DNA of 64,000 nt from Typha latifolia (Eukaryota; Streptophyta; Magnoliopsida; Poales; Typhaceae): assembly GCA_019914945.1 (NCBI GenBank), contig CM034102.1, positions 17,101,501 through 17,165,500 on the forward strand, written 5' to 3'. The translations under genes were made by a program, and so were the position numbers. Positions 43,253 to 53,595 of the stretch are shown one piece after another. The notes below the pieces were generated by a model that was given only the letters and a program-made list of their open reading frames with translations, ran no database searches and was not told the origin of the DNA. Each line of letters opens with the position of its first letter. The first letter of the stretch is position 1.

Positions 43253-43699
43253 TCGATAGTTCTACGAGGGAGCAGCCCATGCAGACATCTCACGTCTGAT
43301 GGAGACCATCCACGATTGCAGTCCCCCATAATGGGCCCCCATTAATGGCCCACTAATCCCTCTTTTAGCCCTATGTTTATAATTACTGGATAATTACTAC
43401 TCTTACAATATATGGTAAAAATCTAATTTGTTAATGAATATGTTAACTGTAATAAAAATTCGATGTACATAATTTGATTGAATTCAGGAATAAATACTCT
43501 TTATAAATGATTATAATAGATTTTTACCACAAGTTCCAAAGACGGTATTACTTAGAAATTTAGGGTAAAGTAATTTAGGTGTCATTACCTCAATTATGAG
43601 ATAATTATAACCAATCATGAGATAATTAGACAGGCAAAGGTACTCTTTTGTCTCCCTTGCTCACATGGGCATCTCGTGACCAATCTAGAAGAGGCCTAC

Positions 43700-43700
<1 letters not shown>

Positions 43701-43732
<32 letters not shown>
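43701..43732 (+). repeat. (CT)n microsatellite
   Basis: About 15 CT repeats within the divergent PRE upstream region. Confidence 0.85.
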
Positions 43733-43734
<2 letters not shown>

Positions 43735-44228
43735 ATGGAAATGGAATCTCTTTTCCATTATTAAGAACACATGAGGGTACGGCAAAAAAAACTCTCAAAT
43801 GGCTGCTTGCTTGTAGCAAAATCCCTTTTGCAATTAAACCCCTTTCTAATGCAAATTGCATTTAAAAAGTAGGCGAGAATATAATACATGAGAAGATAGT
43901 AAATATTAATCGGACTATACTATATCATAACTCTAGTAAGATAGAAAGATTAACCTTAATATAAGGTACATATTCTCCGGGATGGGATGGCGGAAAAGGC
44001 TAATCTCCTTAGATTGCAATGGAAGCTTTGTGAAAGAGACCAACCTTACAAACTAGGAGACAATCATAAGGACAGGAGAGGAGCCCTAAACCACAGAGAG
44101 TTATAGAAGTAGACATGGAGTATCTTTTGGGTACACCAATAACAAAAAGGTTAAAAGAAATGGCCACTAGAGTATGTTGAGGCCCAAAACATGAGAGTTG
44201 GCATGCATGCAATTTGCCATGTTGATTT

Positions 44229-44253
44229 GGGTACATACATACATACATACAAA
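44229..44253 (+). repeat. (TACA)n microsatellite
   Basis: Near-perfect TACA repeats, one unit altered, 260 bp upstream of the second PRE gene. Confidence 0.75.
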
Positions 44254-44511
44254 CATACATATGCCTCCATGAGCCCATGGGCCATGTGAAGAACTTGGGG
44301 CCACTCCAAAGCAAGATGAGGAGGAGCATGAGAGTTCTCTTCATATATATGTCTTCTAACTAACTTGCTACTCTTGTTATATTGCTATAGTTAGGTTTAA
44401 TACCAATAGCTTTCAGTCTCTCTCATCTCATCTTTTTTTTTTTTTGAAAAAAAAGAAAGAAATTTCTTTCATACCTCCATATCTTTGCATTACTCCTACT
44501 TAGCTCCCAAG

Positions 44512-44851
44512 ATGTCTAGCCAGAGAAGGATCACAGAGGAGGAGATCAGTGAGCTCATCTCCAAGCTCCACTCCCTCCTCCCCGAGTCTCGCCGGAGAAG
44601 TACAAATAGGGTATGTATGCATGTGTGTGTAGGATGATGCATCAAAGGATAAATTCTTATAGCTACTAGTCTTTTTGGTTGATGTGTATAACTAGGCATC
44701 GTCGTCGAAGCTGCTGAAGGAGACATGCAGCTATATCAAGAGCCTGCACCGAGAAGTAGACGATCTCAGCAGTCGGCTTTCGCATCTGATGGCCACGATG
44801 GAGGACGACAGCCCTCAGGCGGAGATTATTAGGAACATTCTGAGGTTCTGA
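44512..44851 (+). CDS. Atypical HLH protein, PRE/ILI family (second copy)
   Basis: Two exons, 44512-44610 and 44696-44851, in phase, give 84 residues. Helix 1 is [19 protein letters not shown] and helix 2 is [20 protein letters not shown], followed by [12 protein letters not shown]. The intron sits after the Arg preceding (V/A)SS, the same place as in the paralogue at 42005-42392, so they share ancestry. The N-terminus is shorter ([11 protein letters not shown]), and the family's usual C-terminal IIRSLLM is replaced by IIRNILRF. Like other members it has no DNA-binding basic region and should act by sequestering HLH repressors in growth control. Confidence 0.92.
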
Positions 44852-45929
44852 AGAAGAAGAAGAAGAAGAAGAAGAAGTTTGTAGTAGTTGCTTGTACGTT
44901 TGTTGTTTCTCTTTGGCCATGAATGATGGTTAATAGCTTTGCTAGGCTATATGAGTACTTGAAAGTGTTTGATGCCTTTTGGGGGTATCCTCGTACGTTT
45001 CTCTAGCCTGGCTTGAGTTGTTCTTTTTCCCATGACAACCAACCAATTATGGAGGGTCTCTTTATGCAATTAAGCTCTTATTCTTCTCCTAATTATCTTC
45101 TTGGAATTATATACCTGCTGCTGCTGCTGCACTGGAATCCGAAAGTAATCATTAAGCAACAAAGTACTAAGTCTGTCAAAAGAGTGACCCAAGTAACAAG
45201 AAAGAGCTACTTTCTTTGTATTATTGTAACTTCCACCGCTTTAAAGAAGAGATAGAACCATCTCTGGCTTCCTACTCGGCAAATAATTAAACGTCAAATT
45301 ACTTCTATGTACTTGATACTAACTCTTTCTCTCCTCTTTCTTAGAGATCAAATTACAACCATTTTTTAGAGCCTTAACGAGCTATTATTATCTACGGACT
45401 TTGTTTTTTTTTTTTTTGGGTTGAAGAATAAACAAGTGGCAGTCTAAACTGCCACTAAAAAAGTTCGGTGTGAATCAGAGTAAGAGCATTGCAAAAAATT
45501 GGTTAGGTCTTGTGTTGGACCACAGACAAGTAACTAATTTTACATACTGGAAGAGGTTGTCAATTTGATGAGTGAGTACCAACTAGGACATGTAGATCAC
45601 CACCATTGGATTGCCAGATCAAATGGCTGGAAAGCATGAAGGACAACAACTAACCATGCATGGTAGCAACCAGGGAACAACAGCATTAAAGCAAACCACA
45701 TGCAGCTAGTGATCTAATTCATCAATCCAAAGAGATATAAGCACACAAATTTTTAAGAATAATTTCGCTTAGATCTTCCACTCTAATTATTTTTTACCAC
45801 ATAAACTTCTGAACCATTTTTTTTTGTTTTTGTTTAGGAGATACATATATCTAAGTGGAATTATTCTCAGATTTTTAACCCCATTTCAGTGGATCATGTA
45901 AATTTCCTAAAGAGAACAAATATAAACAT
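44852..45929. other. Intergenic
   Basis: The 3' UTR of the second PRE gene includes a GAA-rich run just after the stop. The rest is AT-rich, including a poly-T run near 45405. No gene is seen. Confidence 0.4.
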
Positions 45930-46463
45930 TCAAAATACTAGAGAGGAAATTAACTTGAGCAAAGGATCCAGCAGAGAAAAAAAGAAGTTATTACAATGAT
46001 TCATAATATACACTAAAGAATGAACAAATCTACAAACAATATGTATAAAAAGGCAGTGATAGATGAAATTTCTCAATAAATACCTGTATTTTATTACAAT
46101 GATAACAATTCTCCTGAAGTCCAATAAACCCACTTGATAACATCCTAGCACCAATAATATATATATATATATGTACATATTATAGATCAAATAACTGCAG
46201 ACAGCAAAATATGGATCTGCAAAAGCTATAGATAACTTGGCCTGTATGTTACTACTTCGGAACTCCCTCTGAAACCATGCCTTTGAGCAGCTTCCACGAA
46301 GAAAGCATGTTTGAGTTCTGGATAAGACTGGCAAACATCACAAAAGCTTGTACATTTGGAGAGTCAACATAATTGATATGGCAGAAAAAAGAAGCTATGC
46401 ATGAATTTGCCTTACATAAAAGAAAAGGATTTGAAGAAAAAATTCTCCTGGACCTGGAGAATT

Positions 46464-47031
46464 ATCAAAATTAATCTTCAGTTTAATATGCATGGAGTGT
46501 TCTCTCAGAATAACACTAGACAGAGTGCATAAATGTTAGAAATGATCAGCAGTATGCTATCTGCCACTCAACACAGCGATATACTCAGTAGGATGAGGTT
46601 ATAAAACATAATCCACATAACAATGTTGCAGTACAACAATATATTTTTGATGAAAAAGAGGTAACTGTCTGACCATAAATTAGCTACATATGTCATTTTT
46701 ATTTCAACATTGTAGCTGCTAAATGAATGTCAAGAAGTTAAAGATTCATCAAAAATTAATCTTCGGTTTAATATGCATGGAGTGTCCTCTCAGAATAACA
46801 CTAGACAGAGTACATAAATGTCAGAAATGATCAGCAGTATGTTATCTGCCACTCGACGCAAAGATACTCAGTAGAATAAGGTTATAAAACATAATCCACA
46901 TAACAATGTGCAGTACAACAATATATTTTGGATGAAAAAGAGGTAACTGTCTGACCATATATTAGCTGCATATGTCATTTTTATTTCAACATTGTAGCTG
47001 CTAAATGAACGTCAAGAAGTTAAAGATTCAT
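46464..47031. repeat. Tandem direct duplication, two units of about 284 bp
   Basis: The segment beginning ATCAAAATTAATCTTCAG at about 46464 recurs at about 46747 (ATCAAAAATTAATCTTCGG). The two then run in parallel through CATGGAGTGT, GATCAGCAGTATG, the CCACATAACAATG region and GAAAAAGAGGTAACTGTCTG. Both end in GTTAAAGATTCATCAA. Identity is high, with scattered substitutions and one- to two-base gaps, so the duplication is fairly recent. Confidence 0.9.
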
Positions 47032-47527
47032 CAAGTTCTTTCAAAAGGCATGTTTGTAAATTAAGAAAAAGCTATTACAATCATATAAATCCCCAGCAAC
47101 AATATTACATGATCAAAGTTTTACACGAATGTGACAAATAAACATGGTTGGGTAGTTCTCCCAAAACTCAAGACGTCGTACCCTTTGCAAATGCATAATC
47201 TAGCAAAAGATGATATCAGTGAGGGCTAGTTTTTGGTTTTGTTAACAAGTACATTCCGCAACTAAACATGCAACAGAGTAAATATCTCATATTCACTCCT
47301 AAACAACCAGACTAAAATACATATCAAATCAAATTTGAATCAAAATCGCAGCTAATAATAGATGGCATACCAGATATTCTGAACAACTTTCAGACTCGAC
47401 CATCAAAGAACTTTAGTAACCATTCTCCATTACCAACAAGGGGCAACAAAGCTACCAATCCACAAAAAGAACGAATCAAATACAAAAAAAAATTACAATA
47501 CAAGAAAGAGATATGTCCGTATGATCA

Positions 47528-47614
47528 GGCACTCAGAATGAAAAGGACTAGATGTGCATTCACTGGTCTGCTGACCTCTGTGATTCATCGGAAAATTTGA
47601 CTCCTCATTGTGCC
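47528..47614 (-). ncRNA. Candidate box C/D snoRNA, target unknown
   Basis: Read on minus, a perfect 5-bp terminal stem GGCAC/GTGCC (47614-47610 with 47532-47528) closes the unit. A C-box-like ATGAGGA (47608-47602, one mismatch to RTGATGA) sits one base inside the stem. A D box CTGA (47536-47533) directly abuts the other arm. The length is 87 nt. The guide position upstream of the D box reads CTAGTCCTTTTCATT, which I cannot match to rRNA from memory. The imperfect C box lowers certainty. Confidence 0.4.
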
Positions 47615-47770
47615 AAAAGAATTACAAAGAAAATTTCTCATTAAATATATGACATAAACTAGTACTAACAGTTTAACCATCAGAAAGCATTAAGTAGCAA
47701 AATACTAACCAAAATGAAATTTAAGACATCTTATATTCTTATACTTCGGAGTAAAAGAATAGGATATAAA

Positions 47771-47866
47771 GGTCCATCAGAGAAAGAAGAATCATCAGTG
47801 TAGACACGTTATAAGTGCCTCAGATGACCGTCGTGAGTTTTACTTCTGATTCTCATCATATGGGCC
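47771..47866 (-). ncRNA. Box C/D snoRNA guiding 25S rRNA methylation (predicted)
   Basis: Read on minus the order is complete: terminal stem GGCCCA (47866-47861), C box ATGATGA (47859-47853), D' box CTGA (47823-47820), C' box CTGATGA (47798-47792), D box CTGA (47780-47777) and the closing arm TGGACC, which pairs with the 5' arm except one C-A. The 96-nt length is typical. Two bases upstream of D' lies the guide CTCACGACGGTC, a perfect 12-nt complement of the highly conserved 25S rRNA segment GACCGUCGUGAG near the 3' end of the large-subunit RNA. By the D+5 rule the 2'-O-methyl target would be the first C of GACC. The space between C' and D is too short for a second guide. Confidence 0.75.
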
Positions 47867-48387
47867 ATTGTAAAAAGGGAACTTTAGATTATAAAGAGGA
47901 CCCTGATGTTGTTTAAGCATTACCAGTTTTTCTTATTCACAAACAAAGGTTTCAAATAATCCTTCAGTAAGAAGGATATTTTGAACCATATTAGACATAA
48001 AGTTCTCATTTTGACAGCCAAAATGGACAGACGAAGCTTGGAACAGCAAAGCAAATCCCTTTCTTATCCATCACCCTGTAAGCAAATACATCTTAAAGGA
48101 ACAAATTTTCGAGCATCATCACAAGATTAACAACTATACCGCACCAAATGCGGCTCTGCCGGATAAAAATCCGGCATTATTAAAGCAAGGCCAAGATTGA
48201 GATAGAGTTTCGCAAAAAAGGTGGAAATTTTGGTACCGACGAGAAGAGAGGTAGGAGAAGAGTAGGATTGGGAGTGCGTTAGAAGCTTAACGCGAGCCAA
48301 CCCATCGAATCCGGCCTCCAGCACGCCGCTCTCGCGAGTCGGCGTCCGAGGGAGAAGGAGATGGAGGAGATGGAGGAGGAGAAGACT

Positions 48388-48410
48388 TTATAGAATGTGA
48401 GAAAACCCTA
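48388..48410. promoter_or_regulatory. TATA box and telo-box between the snoRNA locus and GCD1-like gene
   Basis: TATAAA on the minus strand (48393-48388) sits next to AAACCCTA on the plus strand (48403-48410). The GCD1-like ATG is 138 bp away on the other side, so the region may act as a bidirectional promoter. Confidence 0.45.
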
Positions 48411-48547
48411 AACCTCCAGTAGCGGGTAGGCGGGTTAACAGGTTAGCGGGTTGAGATATTAATCACCAACCCATTTACTTGTCCACTGCGTCGGGATGTA
48501 TACTTATCACAATCTCTTTCTTAGAGACATTTCTTCGAACAAGAAAT

Positions 48548-50489
48548 ATGCACTCTTTCAAACGCCTCCTATCCACCCCTTATTCCTCTCTCCCGTCGAA
48601 TAACATCATACTATTTCGAGAATTACCACTACTATTCCGAAACCCTTTATCCACTCGACCTCCCTCCTCTTCTACCACCGGTGACCACGAGTGGAATGAC
48701 GCATGGGAAACAGCATGGCTTCCCGATGACGTTGCCGCCAAGGACCGTGCACCGTGGGAGTCCGACGTCATTTTCCCATCCGCTGCTGAACCCGGCGGCG
48801 GCACCAACTTTGCCGCCGATATCGACGCCGACACGAAGGCCTTCGTCGCTGAGATGGACGAGCGGTGGAACGAGAGACGAGACGCGAAGAAGATGCAGAA
48901 GCGGGAGGAGGTGGGGAAAGGGAAGAAGGTTGCTGATGATTACAGGATTAGGAAGCAGAGGATACACGGAGGGCTTTGGATGAAGGAGATCGAGAAGATG
49001 GAGGAGAGGAAGCTTGGGGGGCCAGGCGGCGGCGGTGATGATATCGATCGGCTGCTTGATTCGTGCTCGGAGTAAGTTCATCTTTTAGGCGAAAACCTTG
49101 CTTTTGACGTAATTTTTTGGCGACTTTTTTCTCGAATTGTTTGGATGCAGGAAAGTTTGAATTTTTATATGAGAAAATTAATGATTTCACTCATCTTTTG
49201 TCTAGTAATTACATCCTATAATTCTCTGATACTTGAGGGGTTCAAGTTTTGAAAAAATTAGAGATAAATTTTTTACTCTTTGTAGGAGCTTGAAAGAGCT
49301 TGTTATAATTATGCTGAATAACATGGCAAAGTGCAGTCTCTTCTCAGCTAGTTGTTTGCCACTTAGCTTTGTTTGTCTTATGACTCTTATTTCTTGTGTA
49401 GTTTAGCCTCTTAATGCGTGATAATCCATTCGAACAGTAATTAATAGAGAGACTATTTTGGTGTATAGATTGATTTCAGGGATTTTGTACATTGCATCAG
49501 TGATAATTGTTTGATGTTCACATCAAATACAAGCAGTTTATTTGATTTTGCATATCGTGCCGGTGTTGCAGAAGTTAGATACTAAGATAATTAAGCAAGT
49601 TATGTCTACATGGACATGTGAGAGGATCCACTAAATGTTATATGTACTTATGCTGATTATTTCCTTTGGAAAGTGGGTGATCTTTGAAACTTAGTATGAT
49701 TTATTGAGACTATGAAAAAAGTATATGAAGTTTAAATGGTAAATGAGAAGAAATGTGCTCCATAGAACCTACTAGTAACTTGCAACAAAACTTCCAAGCT
49801 GCAGATTTTGTAGGCATCCTGGTATCTTATTCCTGCTAATTATCAAGTCTATATATTTACATGGCTGAACTTCAAATTGTCACTCAAATGCAGGATATTT
49901 GACACTGGCAACACTGAACTGAGTGATTCTAAGATTCCAAGCACCACTGAGTTTAAATCTAAGCCTGATGGGTGGGAGACAACTACCAAGGGTCAAGACG
50001 GTAACATATGGGAAATTTCTCAGAGGGAGGAGGATATCCTCCTCCAAGAGTTTGAACGGCGAATCGCCTTCAGTAAATACCAGGTGCGAAATATTTTAGT
50101 TTCACATGGAAGACAAATAATCTTCCATTCTTCTGACGAAATTATCCTTCCCATACTTGCTAGACAAGTGCCCCATCTTCTATCTGAAATTCCTATAGAT
50201 TTGTTATGGATTTGCATCACTAAAACATCATTTCATGTCACCATGTGTTTATACCATATCAAAATCCAACTTTTGGTTGCAGATTGCTAGCTTCATCAAA
50301 ACTCACATATTTAGTCGGAGGAGGCCTATAGATGGTTGGAAGTATATGATAGAGGAAATAGGTCCCAATGCCAGAAAAGGGAAGGGGAGTGTGCAAAGAC
50401 TTCCAAGTCTTACAGATCCAGCTACCCAACCTTACAGGGAAGAGAAGCCAGCTATTGGACCCAACATAACCTCCTTCAGAGGAAGATAG
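48548..50489 (+). CDS. GCD1: GAMETE CELL DEFECTIVE 1-like mitochondrial protein
   Basis: Three exons, 48548-49071, 49894-50083 and 50283-50489, in phase, give 306 residues. The N-terminus MHSFKRLLSTPYSS, followed by a basic Ser/Arg/Pro-rich stretch, fits a mitochondrial presequence. Conserved-looking blocks are HEWNDAWETAWLPDD, RAPWESDVIFP, DADTKAFVAEMDERWNERR, then EEDILLQEFERRIAFSKYQ and FSRRRPIDGWKYMIEEIGP. I match these to the plant GCD1 family, required for gamete development in rice and Arabidopsis; its biochemical role is unclear. The start was chosen at MHSFKRLL rather than the frame's first ATG (48479) because the extension reads into the promoter. The gene diverges from the snoRNA locus. 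Confidence 0.75.
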
Positions 50490-51221
50490 TGGTGCCTCGC
50501 CTCACTGCTAATGGCAACTGCTGTTGCCCTAGCACTCTTTCTTGTCGGTTTTTCGGTCATTATCTCTATATTCTATAGGCAAGCGATGTTTCTCAAGGAT
50601 GCTATCGTCAACTATAAAGTGGATATAGCATTGTATCAAATATCATCTTCACTGATATGTATTATAACTTGACAATTTGAATGAACACATGAAGTACCTA
50701 TTTTTCACATAATTGTAGGTCAGAATCATTTATCATGTGGTACTTTGTATGTTTTCGCCTAGGCCATGAATGAAGTCTTGTGATTCTCTAGAATCCATAT
50801 CATTCCTCTACTCTTTAAGTATTCAGCGGATAAATTTTGTCAGAATTCTTGGGGAGGAGGAGAGGGCTGTTCTGATTAGATGTTGTGTAGATCTTCTCTT
50901 GGTCTGGATTCTAATTCATAATCTGTATCCTCTCTTTTCTACTGAACTGTATACTGTTGGACTAATATGTAGACCTTCATAAATACTTTTCTTTTCTTTT
51001 GTTGATATACTAAGCCATATTGCAAATCCATCCAATTTGATGAAATAATTTTTTGGACTCTTTACTTTTTAGTAGCTTTCTTTGGAGCCTTAGACCCATT
51101 CATTCACAATTCACAAGGTACAGACTACAGAGGCCTCACAATTTTGCAGATAAGCCCTTGACAAGGCAAGGTCTAATCTGCAAAATTTCCAATTTGAATC
51201 ATCTTATAAAGGAGCTCTGTT
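50490..51221. other. Intergenic
   Basis: 3' UTR of the GCD1-like gene and the PPR promoter. AT-rich, nothing else seen. Confidence 0.4.
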
Positions 51222-52916
51222 GTGAAACCCAGAGAGGTAAGCAAACCTCCCATGCCAACAATTCCAATTCTCCTCTCCAAACTCCTCAAATCCTGCACTA
51301 ATTCCTCTCATCTTCACCAAATCCACGCCCAAATGATCAAATCCGGTCTCGACCACCTCCCGTTTCCGGCAAGCAAACTTCTCGCCGCCGCCGCCCTGCT
51401 CGACTTCCACTACGCCCGTTCCATCTTCTATGCCATCCAAAACCCAAATCTTTTCCAGTACAATACCATGTTAAGAGCTTTCTCCGTCTTCCACGGCGAC
51501 CCAAGAGCTACGTTACAAGAAGCTATCGGCCTTTTTAACTCGCTCAGGGCCAAGGAGGAGGAGGTACACGTAGATCAGTTCTCGTTTATCTCCATTCTTA
51601 AGGTCTCTGCGCTTAATTTGGCCGTTCAAGTTAGTCGGCAGATTCATGGGTCGATTTTAAAATCTGGGTTTGAGGTGTACATCGATTTGAGGAACACTTT
51701 GATACATCTTTATTGCATCTGTGGTAGAATTTGTGATGGCCATAAGATGTTTGATGAAATGCCGCACTTAAGAGATGCTGTCTCCTGGGGTACATTAGTC
51801 AGTGGGTATCTTCGGGTGTCTGAGATGGATAAAGTGGTGAAATTATTTAAGGAGATGCGTTCTTGTGGTTTGGAGATCAATGCTGCTTCATTAGTGAGCG
51901 CTCTCTTAGCTTCTGGTGATGCGGAGTCCTTACATGGGTACTGCATCAAAGCAGGTTTTTGCTCAGATTTGAATGTGGCGACTGCCATTGTAACCATGTA
52001 TATGAAGTCCAGATGCTTGGTTGATGCGAGGAAACTCTTTGGCGTAATGAGGAGGAGGGATTTGGTCTTGTATAATTCCATGGTAGATGGGTATGCAAAG
52101 GAGGGCTTAATCGAAGAATCGCTAGCTTTGGTTGAAGAGATGAGACTCGAAGGCGTGGAGCCTAATTCATCGACATTTGCAGGATTGCTTTCAGCCTGTG
52201 CTTCTTCTGGAGCTCTTCTTATCGGTCGCCGAATCCATGGCTACATAAGAGAGAAGTCCTTAAAGCTAGATATATTTCTCGGGACTGCACTCCTCAATAT
52301 GTATTCAAAGAATGGATGCCTTGATGAAGCCATTGAAGTATTCGATCAGATGCCGGAGAGAGATGTGAAGGCCTGGACAGCTATGATCATGGGATATGGA
52401 GTTCACGGACAGGCGGAAGCCGCTCTCCAACTCTTTTACGAGATGGAACAGGAGGGATTAATTCCAAATGAAGTCACTTTCCTTGCAGTTCTCAGTGCTT
52501 GCAGCCATGGAGGACTGGTAACGGAAGGGAAGGAGTGTTTCGATCGAATGGTTCGACAGTATGGTTTGCATCCAAAGGTTGAACACTATGGGTGCTTGAT
52601 CGATCTTTTTGGAAGAGCAGGAATGTTGGAAGAAGCATATGAGCTTATGAAGAACATAGCAGTAGGAGGTGATGCCATGGCATGGCGAGCTCTGCTGGCA
52701 GCCTGCAGAGTCCATGGGAATGCCATTTTGGGAGAATTGGTGAGGTCTCATCTTATTGCATTGGGTGACGAGCATCCGACTGATTCTATCCTTTTGTCGA
52801 ACACCTATGCGCTGGAAGGAAGGTGGGCTGATATCGCACAGATGAGGGAGTTGGAAGACGAGAAGGTGACAGGGAAGAAGGAAGCTGGGTGTAGCTCTAT
52901 TGTCACAGCTTGTTAG
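51222..52916 (+). CDS. Pentatricopeptide repeat protein, PLS class, E-type
   Basis: An intronless gene of 564 codons. The opening LLKSCTNSSHLHQIHAQMIK is the usual start of plant PLS-class PPR proteins. Degenerate 31-36-residue repeats follow, for example YNTMLRAFSVFHGDPRATLQ, SWGTLVSGYLRVSEMDKVVK, YNSMVDGYAKEGLIEESLAL and AWTAMIMGYGVHGQAEAALQ. The C-terminal E region is recognisable (WRALLAACRVHGN...LSNTYALEGRWADIAQMREL) and ends KKEAGCSSI without a DYW domain. Such proteins bind organelle RNA in a sequence-specific way and often support C-to-U editing with a DYW partner supplied in trans. Targeting is unclear because the N-terminus is short; translation from Met11 (51252) is an alternative. 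The RNA target cannot be told. Confidence 0.93.
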   Translation: MKPREVSKPPMPTIPILLSKLLKSCTNSSHLHQIHAQMIKSGLDHLPFPASKLLAAAALLDFHYARSIFYAIQNPNLFQYNTMLRAFSVFHGDPRATLQEAIGLFNSLRAKEEEVHVDQFSFISILKVSALNLAVQVSRQIHGSILKSGFEVYIDLRNTLIHLYCICGRICDGHKMFDEMPHLRDAVSWGTLVSGYLRVSEMDKVVKLFKEMRSCGLEINAASLVSALLASGDAESLHGYCIKAGFCSDLNVATAIVTMYMKSRCLVDARKLFGVMRRRDLVLYNSMVDGYAKEGLIEESLALVEEMRLEGVEPNSSTFAGLLSACASSGALLIGRRIHGYIREKSLKLDIFLGTALLNMYSKNGCLDEAIEVFDQMPERDVKAWTAMIMGYGVHGQAEAALQLFYEMEQEGLIPNEVTFLAVLSACSHGGLVTEGKECFDRMVRQYGLHPKVEHYGCLIDLFGRAGMLEEAYELMKNIAVGGDAMAWRALLAACRVHGNAILGELVRSHLIALGDEHPTDSILLSNTYALEGRWADIAQMRELEDEKVTGKKEAGCSSIVTAC

Positions 52917-53595
52917 AATTTTTATTTATTATTTATTTTTATTAAAACTTGTTAGAATTTTGAAGGAGGATATATATTCATGCACAATATTGTAAATAAT
53001 GACCTGTATCATACGAAAGAATAAATAATATTCTTTTTGTTCCAGCAGAGCATTCTTATTTACCAATGAGAGGTAAAAGGCTGATCAATTTATTAATCAC
53101 AAGAAAATTATAAGATTCAAAACCACCTCAAGGACTTTATTGCGGATGCCAAAAACTGTGCACTGATGTACTACTAGTGAACAAATTCAGTGTAATTGCC
53201 TCAATATTTGCACAAAAAGGCTCGCTCTCTCAAGTCCATAACAATGACCCAGGGTAAGCTTAGAGATAGTTAGATGGCTAAGACCTGCTACTCAAGCTCT
53301 TTTCTCGGTGCATCCCAATTTTATTAAACTTAAATGATGATGGCGAACAGGAACATCATAAACAAAGTGAAAAGTAAGCTTAGTGATTATCAAAATTAAC
53401 AACTCAAAAGGGCAATTTCTATTCATATATGCCAACTTTTGCTGAGCAGTGTCAAACAGTCACCATCGTCGCGGTGTTTTGGTGCTTCTCTGAGACGCTC
53501 TCGCAGGTGTGACCTGACAACCAGCTAAGATACATAATATGCTCATTTACAACCTCTCAGAGTTAGAGGAACATCTGGTTTCAAGCTCTCTCTAT
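52917..53595. other. Intergenic between converging genes
   Basis: 3' flanks of the PPR gene (plus) and the PYE-like gene (minus). No gene is seen. Confidence 0.4.

Larger units (their letters stand above)
42393..44511. promoter_or_regulatory. Shared upstream region between two divergent PRE genes
   Basis: The two PRE/ILI genes are transcribed away from each other, so this 2.1-kb stretch holds both promoters. It contains TA/CA microsatellites (42507-42552), (GA)n near 42636-42655, a G-box CCACGTGTC at 43246-43254, a (CT)n tract at 43701-43732 and (TACA)n at 44229-44253. No coding gene is supported; the minus-strand frame at 44009-44344 is built on the TACA repeat. Confidence 0.5.
45930..48380 (-). 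ncRNA. Putative noncoding transcript hosting C/D snoRNAs
   Basis: No protein family can be read on either strand of this 2.4-kb stretch, yet its upstream end looks like a promoter. It has a TATA box (TATAAA on minus, 48393-48388) and a telo-box AAACCCTA at 48403-48410, an element frequent in promoters of ribosome-biogenesis and snoRNA genes in plants. Two box C/D snoRNA-like units lie on the same strand (47866-47771 and 47614-47528), along with a tandem 284-bp repeat (46464-47031). The short frame at 48324-48127 is probably leader sequence. Extent, exons and 3' end are unknown; the transcript itself is inferred. Confidence 0.35.

Noticed and set aside
44009..44344. 111-codon minus frame between the PRE genes
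   Set aside because: Its middle is the TACA microsatellite read as repeated Met-Tyr-Val-Cys; no family features.
45930..46334. 134-codon minus frame in the snoRNA locus
   Set aside because: Contains a TA-repeat-derived Tyr-Ile run and no recognised domain; more likely noncoding transcript or intergenic DNA.
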